The position numbers and the translations under genes are program-made. From Echinicola salinicaeni (GTDB lineage Bacteria > Bacteroidota > Bacteroidia > Cytophagales > Cyclobacteriaceae), in NCBI RefSeq assembly GCF_014280965.1, contig NZ_JACODZ010000001.1, positions 620,001 to 684,000 of the forward strand: a stretch of 64,000 nucleotides of DNA, read 5' to 3'. This document shows, in pieces, positions 48,246 to 60,481 of the stretch. The notes beneath the pieces were generated by a model. The model ran no database searches. It was not told the origin of the DNA and worked only from the letters and a program-made list of their open reading frames with translations. Within the stretch, counting starts at the first letter, position 1, and each line of letters begins with the position of its first letter.

Positions 48246-48596
48246 ATGGCTTTTAATAAGAATTCAAGAAGACTTAGGATCAAAAAGAGTATCCGGAAGA
48301 AAATTTCTGGTACTGATAAAAGACCTCGTTTGTCCGTATTTAAAAGCAATACGGGAATATACGCTCAACTCATTGACGACCTTAAAGGTCACACGCTAGC
48401 ACAAGCTTCTTCTAAGGAGCTTGGTGCTAAAAACAATGCAAATATCTCTGTTTCCAAGGAAGTAGGTAAGAAATTGGCAGAGCGTGCAGTAGCAGGCGGA
48501 TTCACAGAAGTAGTTTTTGATAGAAGTGGCTACTTATATCATGGTAATGTAAAAGCTCTTGCCGAGGGTGCGAGAGAAGGTGGCCTTAAATTTTAA
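48246..48596 (+). CDS. rplR: 50S ribosomal protein L18
   Basis: 116 residues. It has [20 protein letters not shown] and [26 protein letters not shown]. It binds 5S rRNA together with L5. A basic N-terminus of about 25 residues is visible. Confidence 0.97.
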   Translation: MAFNKNSRRLRIKKSIRKKISGTDKRPRLSVFKSNTGIYAQLIDDLKGHTLAQASSKELGAKNNANISVSKEVGKKLAERAVAGGFTEVVFDRSGYLYHGNVKALAEGAREGGLKF

Positions 48597-48602
48597 TTAA
48601 TT

Positions 48603-49121
48603 ATGTCCCAATTAAGAAAAAAACCCATTAGGGCAACAGATACAGAGCTTAAAGAAAAAGTTGTAGCTATCAACCGAGTAGCTAAAGTAGTGAAAGGTGG
48701 TAGAAGGTTCTCTTTTTCTGCTATAGTAGTTGTAGGAGATGGTAACGGTGTCGTGGGATTTGGATTAGGTAAAGCTAATGAGGTTACCGATGCAATTACC
48801 AAAGGTATAGAGGACGCTAAAAAGAGTTTGGTACAAGTACCAATCTTAAAAGGAACTATTCCTCACGAAGCTATCGGTAAATTCGGCGGTGGATTGGTAT
48901 TGATCAAGCCAGCTGCTCCTGGTACCGGTGTTATTGCAGGTGGTGCGATGCGTGCTGTATTGGAAAGTGCTGGTGTTACGGATGTATTGGCTAAGTCCAA
49001 AGGATCTTCAAACCCTCACAATGTGGTGAAAGCTACCATCGATGCCTTGTCTAAAATGAGAGATGCTATCGCGGTTTCACAACAACGTGGTGTTAAATTG
49101 TCTAAAGTATTTAACGGGTAA
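48603..49121 (+). CDS. rpsE: 30S ribosomal protein S5
   Basis: 172 residues. It has the double-stranded RNA-binding-like N-domain ([30 protein letters not shown]) and the C-domain ([34 protein letters not shown]). It acts at the mRNA entry and in decoding fidelity. rpmD follows after 4 bp. Confidence 0.97.
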   Translation: MSQLRKKPIRATDTELKEKVVAINRVAKVVKGGRRFSFSAIVVVGDGNGVVGFGLGKANEVTDAITKGIEDAKKSLVQVPILKGTIPHEAIGKFGGGLVLIKPAAPGTGVIAGGAMRAVLESAGVTDVLAKSKGSSNPHNVVKATIDALSKMRDAIAVSQQRGVKLSKVFNG

Positions 49122-49125
49122 GATC

Positions 49126-49305
49126 ATGGCGAAGGTAAAAGTAACGCAAGTTAAAAGCACGATCAACAGACCAAAGAATCAAAAAGCGACTATTGTTGCT
49201 TTGGGACTTGGTAAAATCAATAAGTCTGTGGAAGTGGAAAATACTCCGCAGATTGCTGGAATGATAAGAAAAGTTAGTCACCTTGTAAAAGTGGAGGAAG
49301 CCTAA
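49126..49305 (+). CDS. rpmD: 50S ribosomal protein L30
   Basis: 59 residues from the ATG at 49126 ([19 protein letters not shown]). A longer in-frame start would overlap rpsE. The core [20 protein letters not shown] and [14 protein letters not shown] are present. rplO follows after 2 bp. Confidence 0.95.
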   Translation: MAKVKVTQVKSTINRPKNQKATIVALGLGKINKSVEVENTPQIAGMIRKVSHLVKVEEA

Positions 49306-49307
49306 TT

Positions 49308-49754
49308 ATGAAACTACATACATTACAACCTGCAAAAGGTTCTGTAAAAAACCGAAAAAGAATCGGTCGTGGTACAGGATCCGGAAGAGGAGGAACTTCG
49401 ACGAGAGGTCATAAGGGTGCTCAATCAAGATCCGGTTATAGCCGGAAATTGGGATTTGAAGGTGGTCAGATGCCACTTCAAAGAAGAGTGCCTAAGTTTG
49501 GCTTCAAGAGTCTTAATAGAATCGAATGCAAACCAATTAATTTAGACGTATTACAATCAGTAGCTGAAAAGCTTAATACTGACACTGTTACGTTCGAAAC
49601 TTTGGTAGAAAATGGATTGGTTTCTAAAAAAGATGTTGTAAAAGTCCTAGGAAGAGGCGAACTTACGGCGAAAATAAACGTAAGTGCTCATTATTTCTCA
49701 GCTTCTGCTACAGAAACTATTGAAAAATTGGGCGGGACTGTTAACAAGATTTAA
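49308..49754 (+). CDS. rplO: 50S ribosomal protein L15
   Basis: 148 residues. It has a long glycine-rich basic N-terminal arm (RIGRGTGSGRGGTSTRGHKG), then FEGGQMPLQRRVPKFGF, and a globular C-domain. It is a late assembly protein near the exit tunnel. secY follows after 3 bp. Confidence 0.96.
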   Translation: MKLHTLQPAKGSVKNRKRIGRGTGSGRGGTSTRGHKGAQSRSGYSRKLGFEGGQMPLQRRVPKFGFKSLNRIECKPINLDVLQSVAEKLNTDTVTFETLVENGLVSKKDVVKVLGRGELTAKINVSAHYFSASATETIEKLGGTVNKI

Positions 49755-49757
49755 CCA

Positions 49758-51074
49758 ATGAAAAAATTTATCTCAACAGTTAAGAATATCTTTTCTATTG
49801 AAGATTTAAGGATCCGTATCCTGAATACAATCGGATTTCTGATTGTATTCAGATTGGGTTCTTATATCGTATTACCCGGTGTGGATCCTAGTCAACTGAA
49901 AGACTCTTCAGAGGGGATTTTTGGTTTGATAGACACCTTCCTGGGTGGGGCTTTCAGTAATGCCTCTATCTTTGGATTAGGTATTATGCCGTATATCTCT
50001 GCATCCATTGTGTTGCAATTATTAACTGTTGGAGTACCTTATTTTCAAAAACTTCAAAAGGAAGGGGAGTCTGGAAGAAAGAGAATCAACCAAATTACAA
50101 GAGTGTTGACCATCTTGATTACGCTAGCTCAGGGTGTAGGATATATTACCGCTACCATTCCTAATGAAGCGATCATGGTTAGTAAGACACTATTCACTTT
50201 CAGTTCTCTAGTATTATTGGCTTCAGGTACCATGTTCTGTATGTGGCTTGGAGAGAAAATTACTGAGAAAGGAATTGGTAATGGTATCTCAATGCTAATT
50301 ATGATTGGTATCATTTCTAGATTTCCAGGAGCGATTTTGGGAGAAGTGGTGTCAAAAGGTACATCTGGGGCATTGTTGTTGATTATTGAATTCTTTGTAT
50401 TGTTCTTCGTTGTTGTGGGCGTGGTAGCCTTGACAGAAGCGACTAGAAGAATTCCTGTACAATACGCTAAACAAGTTGTGGGCGGAAAAGTATATGGAGG
50501 TCAACGTCAGTATATCCCTATTAAGGTAAATGCCTCTGGTGTGATGCCTATCATCTTTGCACAATCTTTAATGTTTGTGCCTGCATTGGTAGCTCAAATT
50601 TGGGCTTCAGAAAGTGATATTGCTAACTATATTGGTAATACTTTCAGTAGTCCTACATCTTGGCAGTATAACTTGGTTTTTGCTATCATGATTATTCTGT
50701 TCACCTTTTTCTACACTGCGATTACTGTTAATCCAGAGCAGATAGCAGAAGATATGAAAAGAAATGGTGGTTTTGTTCCAGGTGTTAAGCCAGGAGCACC
50801 AACAGCAGATTTCATTGATAATATAATTTCAAGAATTACCTTACCAGGTTCCGTATTATTGGCAGCTGTAGCTATTATGCCTGCTTTTGCTATGATGGCT
50901 GGAGTGAGTAATCAATTCTCAGGATTCTATGGTGGTACATCCCTACTGATTATGGTAGGTGTAATTATGGATACCCTAAGACAAATTGAGAGTTATCTAC
51001 TGATGAGGCACTATGAAGGAATGATGAAGAGTGGCAACATGAAAAACAATCCTTCTAATTACGCAGTAGCATAA
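49758..51074 (+). CDS. secY: Preprotein translocase subunit SecY
   Basis: 438 residues with ten predicted membrane helices. It forms the protein-conducting channel with SecE (25590). Family segments include FRLGSYIVLPGVDP, the plug-side FGLGIMPYISASIVLQLL, EATRRIPVQYAKQVV, and the cytoplasmic loop before ITVNPEQIAEDMKRNGGFVPGVKPG. Its position after rplO is universal. map follows after 1 bp. Confidence 0.97.
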   Translation: MKKFISTVKNIFSIEDLRIRILNTIGFLIVFRLGSYIVLPGVDPSQLKDSSEGIFGLIDTFLGGAFSNASIFGLGIMPYISASIVLQLLTVGVPYFQKLQKEGESGRKRINQITRVLTILITLAQGVGYITATIPNEAIMVSKTLFTFSSLVLLASGTMFCMWLGEKITEKGIGNGISMLIMIGIISRFPGAILGEVVSKGTSGALLLIIEFFVLFFVVVGVVALTEATRRIPVQYAKQVVGGKVYGGQRQYIPIKVNASGVMPIIFAQSLMFVPALVAQIWASESDIANYIGNTFSSPTSWQYNLVFAIMIILFTFFYTAITVNPEQIAEDMKRNGGFVPGVKPGAPTADFIDNIISRITLPGSVLLAAVAIMPAFAMMAGVSNQFSGFYGGTSLLIMVGVIMDTLRQIESYLLMRHYEGMMKSGNMKNNPSNYAVA

Positions 51075-51075
51075 T

Positions 51076-51849
51076 ATGATACATTATAAGACTTCAGAAG
51101 AAGTCCAGTTAATAAAAGAAAGTGCTCAAATATTAGGTAAGGCTCACGGTGAAGTGGCCAAACTTGTAAAGCCAGGGGTAAAGACCGCTGACTTAGATAA
51201 AGTTGCAGAAGAATTTATAAGGGATCACGGAGGTATACCTTCATTTAAAGGATACAATGGTTTTCCCGCCTCACTTTGTATTTCTGTGAACGAAGTAGTC
51301 GTTCACGGATTTCCAAGTGGGTATGTTTTGAAAGATGGCGATATAATCTCAATAGATTGTGGAGTCTTTCACCAAGGTTTTCATAGCGATTGCGCTTATA
51401 CTTACCCTGTCGGTGAAGTTTCCCCAAAAGTTTTGTCATTGCTCAAAGCAACCAAAGAATCATTGTATTTAGGTATTGAAAATGCAATTGCCGGAAAAAG
51501 AATCGGAGATATTGGTAATGCCATTCAAAAATATGTCGAAGCTAAAGGCTACACAGTAGTTAGAGAGCTAGTAGGACATGGAGTTGGCAAAAGTTTACAT
51601 GAGTCTCCGGAAGTTCCGAATTACGGTAAAAAAGGAAGTGGTCCTTTGTTAAAAGATGGTATGGTGTTGGCTATAGAGCCGATGGTGAATCTAGGTACTA
51701 GAAATGTGGTCCAAGAAAGAGATGGATGGACCATTCGTACTGCAGATAGAAGGCCTTCGGCACATTTTGAGCACACTGTAGCGATATTTGAAGATAGGAC
51801 AGAAATACTTACAACGCATCAATACATAGAAGAAAACTTTAAATTCTAA
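51076..51849 (+). CDS. map: Methionine aminopeptidase, type I
   Basis: 257 residues. It removes the initiator methionine. The pita-bread fold is recognisable, with [15 protein letters not shown], the metal ligands in [19 protein letters not shown], the catalytic histidine in [10 protein letters not shown] and the Glu ligands in AIEPMV and [10 protein letters not shown]. It is 1 bp from secY and 2 bp before infA. Confidence 0.96.
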   Translation: MIHYKTSEEVQLIKESAQILGKAHGEVAKLVKPGVKTADLDKVAEEFIRDHGGIPSFKGYNGFPASLCISVNEVVVHGFPSGYVLKDGDIISIDCGVFHQGFHSDCAYTYPVGEVSPKVLSLLKATKESLYLGIENAIAGKRIGDIGNAIQKYVEAKGYTVVRELVGHGVGKSLHESPEVPNYGKKGSGPLLKDGMVLAIEPMVNLGTRNVVQERDGWTIRTADRRPSAHFEHTVAIFEDRTEILTTHQYIEENFKF

Positions 51850-51851
51850 AT

Positions 51852-52070
51852 ATGGCTAAGCAAGCATCTATAGAGCAAGATGGTACTATAATAGAAGCGT
51901 TATCCAACGCTATGTTTAAGGTGGAACTGGAGAATGGTCATCAATTGATAGCTCACATTTCCGGTAAAATGAGAATGAACTATATAAAGATCCTCCCTGG
52001 AGATAGAGTTAAATTAGAAATGTCTCCATATGATCTTTCAAAGGGCAGAATTGTATATCGATATAAATAA
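51852..52070 (+). CDS. infA: Translation initiation factor IF-1
   Basis: 72 residues, the normal length. It is an OB-fold protein with [22 protein letters not shown] and [36 protein letters not shown]. It blocks the A site during initiation. It is in its usual place before rpmJ. Confidence 0.97.
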   Translation: MAKQASIEQDGTIIEALSNAMFKVELENGHQLIAHISGKMRMNYIKILPGDRVKLEMSPYDLSKGRIVYRYK

Positions 52071-52076
52071 AATGTC

Positions 52077-52193
52077 ATGAAAGTTAAGGCATCTATTAAA
52101 AAGAGAAGTGCGGACTGTAAAGTGATCAGAAGAAAAGGAAAGCTTTACGTCATCAACAAGAAGAATCCTAAGTTTAAACAAAGACAAGGTTAA
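52077..52193 (+). CDS. rpmJ: 50S ribosomal protein L36 (zinc-free form)
   Basis: 38 residues from the ATG at 52077 to the TAA at 52191, in the canonical place between infA and rpsM. It begins [11 protein letters not shown] and ends NPKFKQRQG. The zinc ribbon of the C+ form is lost. Of the three cysteines and one histidine of the E. coli protein, only one cysteine (C14) remains; the others read S, N and F. Confidence 0.95.
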   Translation: MKVKASIKKRSADCKVIRRKGKLYVINKKNPKFKQRQG

Positions 52194-52199
52194 AAAATT

Positions 52200-52577
52200 A
52201 TGGCAAGAATTGCAGGTGTTGACATTCCCGACAATAAGCGCGGTGAAATTGGCTTAACCTATATTTTTGGTATAGGTAGAAGTTCTGCTAGAGCGATCCT
52301 TACTAAAGCAGGTATTTCGTTTGATAAGAAAGCGGGTGAGTGGTCAGATGATGAGTCTACTACTATTAGAAATATTATCGCTGAAGAGTTCAAGACAGAA
52401 GGTGTTTTGAAGTCAGAGGTACAGTTGAGCATCAAGAGATTGATGGATATCGGTTGTTACAGAGGTCTTCGTCACAGAAAAGGACTTCCTGTAAGAGGTC
52501 AAAAGACTAAAAACAACGCTAGAACTAGAAAAGGTAAGAGAAAGACTGTTGCTAACAAGAAGAAGGCAACTAAATAA
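52200..52577 (+). CDS. rpsM: 30S ribosomal protein S13
   Basis: 125 residues. It begins [17 protein letters not shown] and contains [16 protein letters not shown], then [15 protein letters not shown]-like [23 protein letters not shown]. The C-terminus is basic. It bridges the 30S head to the 50S. It is 6 bp after rpmJ. Confidence 0.97.
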   Translation: MARIAGVDIPDNKRGEIGLTYIFGIGRSSARAILTKAGISFDKKAGEWSDDESTTIRNIIAEEFKTEGVLKSEVQLSIKRLMDIGCYRGLRHRKGLPVRGQKTKNNARTRKGKRKTVANKKKATK

Positions 52578-52592
52578 ATCTTGATATAGATT

Positions 52593-52991
52593 ATGGCTCA
52601 AAGAAGAAACGATAAAGCTAAAGGAAAAAAGAGAGTTGTTAAGGTGGAAGCTGTAGGCCAGGCCCACATCAAAGCTTCTTTTAACAACATCATCATTTCC
52701 ATTACCAATAATTCAGGTCAGGTTATTTCATGGGCTTCTGCCGGTAAAATGGGTTTCAGAGGTTCTAAAAAGAACACTCCATACGCTGCCCAAATGGCCG
52801 CTCAGAACTGTGGACAGGTTGCTTATGACCTTGGCTTAAGAAAAATTGAAGTGTTTGTAAAAGGTCCTGGTTCAGGTAGGGAATCAGCTATCAGAACCTT
52901 GCAGAACGTAGGTCTTGATGTTACTACGATTATAGATGTGACTCCGCTTCCGCATAATGGATGTCGTCCTCCTAAACGTAGAAGAGTTTAA
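52593..52991 (+). CDS. rpsK: 30S ribosomal protein S11
   Basis: 132 residues. It has [35 protein letters not shown]-type sequence, [15 protein letters not shown] and the C-terminal [18 protein letters not shown]. It belongs to the 30S platform near the E site. Confidence 0.97.
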   Translation: MAQRRNDKAKGKKRVVKVEAVGQAHIKASFNNIIISITNNSGQVISWASAGKMGFRGSKKNTPYAAQMAAQNCGQVAYDLGLRKIEVFVKGPGSGRESAIRTLQNVGLDVTTIIDVTPLPHNGCRPPKRRRV

Positions 52992-53009
52992 TTTAACTAA
53001 GAAATAAGA

Positions 53010-53615
53010 ATGGCTAGATATAGAGGTCCAAAAGCGAAAATTTCTAGAAAATTCGGAGAGCCTATCGAAGGACAAAGCAAGGCACTTCAGAAGAAAAACT
53101 ACCCTCCTGGTCAACACGGAAGAGGTAGAAGAAAGAAGCAATCAGAATATGCTATTCAGTTGTCTGAAAAGCAAAAAGCAAAATATATTTACGGAGTTCT
53201 AGAGAGACAATTCTCTAAAATGTTTGATATCGCTTCTAGAAAACAAGGTATCACTGGTGAGAACCTTCTTCAATTGTTGGAGGCTCGTCTTGATAATACT
53301 GTTTATAGATTGGGTATCGCTCCTACTCGTAGAGGTGCAAGACAGTTAGTATCACACAAGCATATCCTAGTGAATGGTGAATTGGTAAACATTCCATCAT
53401 ACACTTTAAAGCCTGGTGACATTGTATCTGTAAGAGAGAGATCTAAATCTCTTGAAGCAATTACTGCTAGTCTTGCGGGTAGAGGTGCAAACCGCTATTC
53501 ATGGTTAGAGTGGGATAATAATTCGTTATCTGGTAAGTTTGTAAGTATCCCTGTTAGAGAGGATATCCCTGAGAACATCAAGGAACAACTTATCGTCGAA
53601 CTATACTCTAAGTAA
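53010..53615 (+). CDS. rpsD: 30S ribosomal protein S4
   Basis: 201 residues. It lacks the N-terminal zinc-binding cysteines of the C+ form. It has [21 protein letters not shown] and an S4 RNA-binding domain ([31 protein letters not shown]). It organises the 30S body and regulates the alpha operon in enterics. Confidence 0.97.
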   Translation: MARYRGPKAKISRKFGEPIEGQSKALQKKNYPPGQHGRGRRKKQSEYAIQLSEKQKAKYIYGVLERQFSKMFDIASRKQGITGENLLQLLEARLDNTVYRLGIAPTRRGARQLVSHKHILVNGELVNIPSYTLKPGDIVSVRERSKSLEAITASLAGRGANRYSWLEWDNNSLSGKFVSIPVREDIPENIKEQLIVELYSK

Positions 53616-53649
53616 TAACTAAACTTTCTGACTTAAAAGAACTATTGAT

Positions 53650-54639
53650 ATGTCCATACTTGCATTTCAAATGCCCGAAAAAGTGGTGATGGAAAAAGCT
53701 GATGACTTCCACGGCTTGTTCACCTTTAAACCACTAGAAAAAGGTTACGGGGTTACAATTGGTAATGCGCTGAGAAGAATCTTGCTCTCTTCCTTAGAGG
53801 GCTACGCCATCACCTCGGTGAAATTACCTGGTGTAGTTCATGAATTCTCTACTATCGAAGGCGTTGTGGAAGACGTTACTGATATTATTCTTAATCTTAA
53901 GCAAGTTAGATTTAAGAAGATCCACGACTCTATAGATGGTAAGATTACTGTGGAAGTAAAAAACCAAGATGTTTTTACTGCTGGAGATATCGCTAAGTTC
54001 ACCTCATCTTTTGAGGTTTTGAACCCAGATTTGGTAATCTGTCACTTGGATGATTCTAAAAGCTTTGAAATTGAGCTTACGGTAGAAAAAGGTAGAGGAT
54101 ACCTTCCTGCTGAAGAATCTAAACCAAAAGAGCAGGTATTCGGAGTTATTCCGATCGATGCTATCTTTACGCCAATTAAGAATGTGAAGTATAGTGTTGA
54201 GAATACAAGGGTGGAACAAAAAACTGACTTTGAAAAATTGATCTTGGAAGTTTCTACTGATGGATCAATTCACCCTGAGAAGGCGCTTCAAGAATCTGCA
54301 AAGATTCTTATTCAGCACTTCATGTTATTCTCTGACCAAACGATGGTTATTGATACTCCAGGTGGAGATTCTCCTGAGCCGATTGATGAAGAATTCTTGC
54401 ATATGCGTAAGTTGTTAAAGACGCCGCTTAGCGATCTTGATCTTTCAGTTAGGGCGTTCAACTGCCTGAAAGCTGCTGATGTGAAAACATTGGGAGACTT
54501 AGCAAGACTAGAAATTTCTGACATGATGAAGTTCAGAAACTTCGGTAAAAAATCCCTAGCAGAATTGGAACAATTGATCCAAGAAAAAGGATTACAGTTC
54601 GGCATGGACATATCTAAGTATAAACTTGACGAAGAATAA
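53650..54639 (+). CDS. rpoA: DNA-directed RNA polymerase subunit alpha
   Basis: 329 residues. The N-terminal dimerisation domain includes [23 protein letters not shown] and [13 protein letters not shown]. The linker is short, and the C-terminal domain carries the helix-hairpin-helix region ([41 protein letters not shown]). It is in the alpha operon between rpsD and rplQ. Confidence 0.98.
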   Translation: MSILAFQMPEKVVMEKADDFHGLFTFKPLEKGYGVTIGNALRRILLSSLEGYAITSVKLPGVVHEFSTIEGVVEDVTDIILNLKQVRFKKIHDSIDGKITVEVKNQDVFTAGDIAKFTSSFEVLNPDLVICHLDDSKSFEIELTVEKGRGYLPAEESKPKEQVFGVIPIDAIFTPIKNVKYSVENTRVEQKTDFEKLILEVSTDGSIHPEKALQESAKILIQHFMLFSDQTMVIDTPGGDSPEPIDEEFLHMRKLLKTPLSDLDLSVRAFNCLKAADVKTLGDLARLEISDMMKFRNFGKKSLAELEQLIQEKGLQFGMDISKYKLDEE

Positions 54640-54645
54640 TAAAAG

Positions 54646-55179
54646 ATGAGACACGGTAAGAAATTTAATCACCTTGGCAGGAAGGCTTCTCATAGAAAAG
54701 CTATGCTTTCTAATATGGCTGCCTCTCTGATTCTTCACAAGCGTATTTCTACTACGCTTGCCAAGGCCAAGGAGTTGAGAAAATATGTAGAGCCTCTAGT
54801 GACTAGAGCCAAAGAAGATACTACACACAATAGACGTATTGCTTTTTCTTATTTGCAGAATAAAGAAGCTATCAAAGCTCTTTTCGGTGAAGTTATTGAA
54901 AAAGTAGCTAGCAGACCAGGTGGTTATACTAGAATTATTAAGACTGGGTTCCGTCTTGGTGATAATGCTGAAATGTGTATTATCGAGTTAGTTGATTTCA
55001 ATGAATTGATGTTGAAAGAAGCTAAACCAGAGGTTAAGAAAACCAGAAGAAGCCGTAGAGGTTCTGGTAAATCAGCTGAGGCTACAGGTGCTACGGAAAC
55101 TAAAGCAGAAGATGCTAGTGCTTCCGAAGATAAAGCAGCAGATAACGATGCAGGTTCAGAAACTGAAAAGTCTGAGTAA
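54646..55179 (+). CDS. rplQ: 50S ribosomal protein L17 with acidic C-terminal extension
   Basis: 177 residues. The first 120 or so are ordinary L17 ([34 protein letters not shown]). The last 45 residues are an extension not found in short L17 proteins: first a basic patch ([12 protein letters not shown]), then a low-complexity tail rich in Ala, Glu, Asp, Ser and Thr. The tail should be disordered. It ends the array at a terminator. Confidence 0.95.
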   Translation: MRHGKKFNHLGRKASHRKAMLSNMAASLILHKRISTTLAKAKELRKYVEPLVTRAKEDTTHNRRIAFSYLQNKEAIKALFGEVIEKVASRPGGYTRIIKTGFRLGDNAEMCIIELVDFNELMLKEAKPEVKKTRRSRRGSGKSAEATGATETKAEDASASEDKAADNDAGSETEKSE

Positions 55180-55209
55180 TAAATGCATTCATTATAGTAA
55201 ATATAAAGA

Positions 55210-55233
55210 GGGGTTGGACTTTGGTTCAATCCC
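55210..55233 (+). terminator. Terminator of the ribosomal array after rplQ
   Basis: A 10-bp stem with two G-U pairs (55210-55219 with 55224-55233), a TTTG loop and a T-run of six. Confidence 0.8.
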
Positions 55234-55283
55234 TTTTTTATTATCCTTTTGAAAATTATTCTGTCTCTTAGTGATAAAATCCT

Positions 55284-55291
55284 TAAATTTG
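55284..55291 (+). promoter_or_regulatory. Candidate carA promoter (-7 element)
   Basis: TAAATTTG at 55284-55291 fits TAnnTTTG. The -33 region (TTCTG near 55260) is weak. It is 19 bases before the carA start. Confidence 0.5.
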
Positions 55292-55309
55292 GGCATTCAA
55301 TTTCAATAA

Positions 55310-57707
<2,398 letters not shown>

Positions 57708-57727
57708 TTCTCAAAAAATATATGAAG

Positions 57728-57751
57728 AGCACCCCAAGGAATTGGGGTGCT
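57728..57751 (+). terminator. eno terminator
   Basis: A 10-bp perfect GC-rich stem (57728-57737 with 57742-57751), a GGAA loop and seven Ts. Confidence 0.92.
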
Positions 57752-57843
57752 TTTTTTGTTTGGTGCTTATTTGTATTTTGTGATTGGGAGCAAATGAGTT
57801 TTATTTTGTTTTTTGTAGGGAGTCGTTAGTCAATTCTATTCCC

Positions 57844-57851
57844 TATATTTG
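57844..57851 (+). promoter_or_regulatory. Candidate promoter of the FtsB-like gene (-7 element)
   Basis: TATATTTG at 57844-57851 fits TAnnTTTG. No good TTTG is seen at -33. It argues against a start codon at 57854 and favours the ATG at 57875. Confidence 0.45.
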
Positions 57852-57874
57852 TTGTGATCAAAAGCATCAATATA

Positions 57875-58162
57875 ATGAGGAGGTACCTTAAATACACTAA
57901 AAACTTCTATTTCATCTTTACTGTCCTGTTTGTGATTTGGATGGTTTTTATTGATACTAATGATATTATTAGCCAGTTTACTCTTCGTTCTAAACTTTCT
58001 AAGCTAGAGGACCAGAAGTCATTTTATTTGGAGCGAAAAGCGAAAATTAAAGCTGAAAGAGAAGAATTACTCAGTAATTATGAACTTTTGGAAAAGTTTG
58101 CTCGTGAAAGATACTTAATGAAGAAAAAAACTGAAGATCTTTATGTTATTGTTGAAGAATAA
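57875..58162 (+). CDS. FtsB/DivIC-family septum formation protein
   Basis: 95 residues from the ATG at 57875. A GTG at 57854 would sit on the promoter. One membrane helix spans about residues 11-27 (FYFIFTVLFVIWMVFI). A coiled coil follows (about 38-75, with SKLEDQKSFYLERKAKIKAE) and then the conserved ending LEKFARERYLMKK. This is the topology of FtsB/DivIC, which bridge FtsL and the divisome. The family is short and divergent, so the name is by architecture. The stop overlaps the next gene by 20 bases. Confidence 0.82.
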   Translation: MRRYLKYTKNFYFIFTVLFVIWMVFIDTNDIISQFTLRSKLSKLEDQKSFYLERKAKIKAEREELLSNYELLEKFARERYLMKKKTEDLYVIVEE

Positions 58163-58715
58163 TATTGCTGGTATCGTAATTTTTATAGCTTTTGGCTTAT
58201 GTCTAATTTCTCAAGACGTTTTTGCTCAAAGAGAGTTTTATGAGGAAGATGAAGAAAAGGTACCGCTAAGTGAACGCTTGTATTTTGGAGGGAATTTTGG
58301 TCTACAATTCGGTTCTATTACTTATGTGGATGTATCGCCATTAGTAGGGGTGATGATCACGGACCGTTATTCTGCCGGTGTAGGGATTACTTACCAATAC
58401 TTGAAGTATCGTGATTTTTCTGAATCTTCCAATGTATATGGGGGCAGGATTTTTAACCGCTATAATGTATTACCTAATGTGTTTGCTCAGGCGGAGTTTG
58501 AGAGCTTGAATGTAGAGGCTTTTAGGAAAAATTTAAATGGAGACATAGTAAGTAGTAGGGAGTGGGAGCCAGGTTTATTTTTAGGGGGAGGTTATTTTAT
58601 TCCTTTTGGCAGAAGAGGAGGTATGAACTTCACATTATTATATAATGTCCTTTATGATAACCAAAATTTGCTCTACAATGAACCTTATGTAATCAGAGCG
58701 GGTTTTGTACTTTAA
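58143..58715 (+). CDS. Putative outer-membrane beta-barrel protein
   Basis: 190 residues from the ATG at 58143, which lies inside the end of the preceding gene; TTG codons at 58149 and 58152 are alternatives. The signal peptide ends near residue 29 (DVFAQ). The mature part has alternating strands such as YFGGNFGLQFGSITYVDVSP, AGVGITYQY and GGGYFIPFGRRGGMNF, ending in GFVL. The pattern fits a small 8-stranded barrel. There is no named family. The overlap suggests translational coupling with the FtsB-like gene. Confidence 0.7.
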   Translation: MLLLKNNIAGIVIFIAFGLCLISQDVFAQREFYEEDEEKVPLSERLYFGGNFGLQFGSITYVDVSPLVGVMITDRYSAGVGITYQYLKYRDFSESSNVYGGRIFNRYNVLPNVFAQAEFESLNVEAFRKNLNGDIVSSREWEPGLFLGGGYFIPFGRRGGMNFTLLYNVLYDNQNLLYNEPYVIRAGFVL

Positions 58716-58735
58716 CAGACATATCATATTAATAA

Positions 58736-59578
58736 ATGGATTTCCAAAGATCTTTCATAGATAAAATATACCAATCACATTCTCATTGTCCTGAATGCCC
58801 TTCACCCAGAATCGTACAGGAGTTTTTTGAAGGTTTATTAGGAGTGCTTTTTCCAGAGTATGCTGTACAAATTCTACAGGATACTCAAGAAGTGGAAGAT
58901 AAGCTTCAGTATTATTCTATACAGCTTCAAGGGATTTTAGGAAGGAATAAAAAACTGATTAATAAAGATAGTGACATTGTAGCCAAAGACTTCTTTGCTG
59001 GCTTAGAAAGCGTGTTTGAGGCTGTGCATGAGGATATTGTGGCTATGTATGAGGGTGATCCTGCTGCAAAATCCAAAACTGAAGTTATTCGGAGTTATCC
59101 TGGCTTTTACGCCATAGCGGCTTATCGAATTGCTCACCTTTTACATCAGCAGGGAGTAGTCTTAATTCCTAGGATGATTACGGAATTTGCCCATAGTAAA
59201 ACTGGAATTGAAATTCATCCTGGGGCTAAGATTGGAAAACATTTTTGTATTGACCACGGAACGGGGGTTGTGATCGGCGAGACTACAATTATTGGTGACA
59301 ATGTGAAAATCTATCAGGGGGTTACTTTGGGTGCATTGAGTGTTAATAAAGAAGATGCAGATATTAAGCGTCATCCAACTATTGAGGATAATGTAGTTAT
59401 CTATGCTGGAGCAAGCATATTGGGAGGTAAAACAGTGATAGGAGCGGATAGTGTGATCGGGGGTAATGTATGGTTAACGAAGAGTGTTCCAGCAAAAAGT
59501 AAAATTTATTACAAAACCAAGATGTATGATGCCAGTGCTGAAACCACTGATATGTTCATCTTTAAAAATGATGCTTAA
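58736..59578 (+). CDS. cysE: Serine O-acetyltransferase
   Basis: 280 residues. It makes O-acetylserine for cysteine synthesis. It has an N-terminal helical domain of about 130 residues, then [21 protein letters not shown] and the left-handed beta-helix with hexapeptide repeats ([28 protein letters not shown]). The catalytic His of the FCIDHGTG segment is present. The last residues are FIFKNDA, without the C-terminal isoleucine that many CysE proteins insert into cysteine synthase. The next gene, a cysteine synthase, starts at the base after its stop. Confidence 0.93.
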   Translation: MDFQRSFIDKIYQSHSHCPECPSPRIVQEFFEGLLGVLFPEYAVQILQDTQEVEDKLQYYSIQLQGILGRNKKLINKDSDIVAKDFFAGLESVFEAVHEDIVAMYEGDPAAKSKTEVIRSYPGFYAIAAYRIAHLLHQQGVVLIPRMITEFAHSKTGIEIHPGAKIGKHFCIDHGTGVVIGETTIIGDNVKIYQGVTLGALSVNKEDADIKRHPTIEDNVVIYAGASILGGKTVIGADSVIGGNVWLTKSVPAKSKIYYKTKMYDASAETTDMFIFKNDA

Positions 59579-60457
59579 ATGAAATTGTTTGAGTTGATTG
59601 GGAATACTCCATTAGTGGAGCTTCAACATATACCTACCAATCCCAATGTTAAGATATATTGTAAACTTGAAGGACAAAATCCTGGAGGTAGTGTTAAGGA
59701 CCGCGCGGCCTACAGCATGATTAGAAATGCACTGGAGAGGGGCGATATTAAGAAAGGTGATAAATTAGTAGAAGCCACCAGTGGTAATACGGGGATCGCT
59801 CTGGCCATGATAGCCAAAGTACTTGGTGTGGAAATGACTTTGATCATGCCGGATAATTCTACGCGTGAAAGGGTCGTTTCCATGGAAGCTTATGGAGCCA
59901 AAGTAATATTGACGCCTGCAGCCAAGACCATTGAATATTCAAGAACCCTAGCTGAAGAGATGGCCGAAAAAGAGGGGTATTATATTCTTAACCAGTTTGC
60001 CAATCCGGATAATTATAGGGCACATTATGAAGGGACCGGGCCTGAGATTTTTAAGGATACCAATGGTGAGATTACTCATTTTGTTTCTGCAATGGGGACA
60101 ACGGGTACCATTATGGGGGTCTCCAGGTATTTGAAGGAGCAAAATGCAGCTATTCAAATTGTGGGTACTCAGCCAACGGATGGGTCTAGCATTCCGGGGA
60201 TTAGAAGATGGTCACCGGAGTTCCTGCCAAAGATATATGAATCTAGCAGAGTGGATCAAATCATCGATGTGAGTCAATCAGATGCTACAGAAATGACACG
60301 AAGAATGGCGAGAGAAGAGGGTGTCTTGGCAGGGATGAGCAGTGGCGGTGCTTTGCATGCGGCCATAAAACTATCAGAAACATTAGACTCAGGTGTGATT
60401 GTATGTATTACGTGTGATCGGGGGGATAGGTATTTGAGTTCGGATTTATTTGGTTGA
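59579..60457 (+). CDS. cysM: Cysteine synthase B (O-acetylserine sulfhydrylase)
   Basis: 292 residues, a PLP enzyme that makes cysteine from O-acetylserine and sulfide. K40 in PGGSVKDRAAY is the PLP lysine. TSGNTGIALAMIA is the substrate loop and GTTGTIMGVSRYL binds the phosphate of PLP. The shorter length and the sequence fit CysM better than CysK. Its ATG directly follows the cysE TAA, so the two are a tight pair in sulfur assimilation. A perfect hairpin follows. Confidence 0.94.
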   Translation: MKLFELIGNTPLVELQHIPTNPNVKIYCKLEGQNPGGSVKDRAAYSMIRNALERGDIKKGDKLVEATSGNTGIALAMIAKVLGVEMTLIMPDNSTRERVVSMEAYGAKVILTPAAKTIEYSRTLAEEMAEKEGYYILNQFANPDNYRAHYEGTGPEIFKDTNGEITHFVSAMGTTGTIMGVSRYLKEQNAAIQIVGTQPTDGSSIPGIRRWSPEFLPKIYESSRVDQIIDVSQSDATEMTRRMAREEGVLAGMSSGGALHAAIKLSETLDSGVIVCITCDRGDRYLSSDLFG

Positions 60458-60481
60458 TTAACCTATTAATAATTTCATATC

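Noticed and set aside
57854-57874. GTG start for the FtsB-like protein
   Set aside because: It falls 3 bases after a TATATTTG promoter element, before any likely transcription start.
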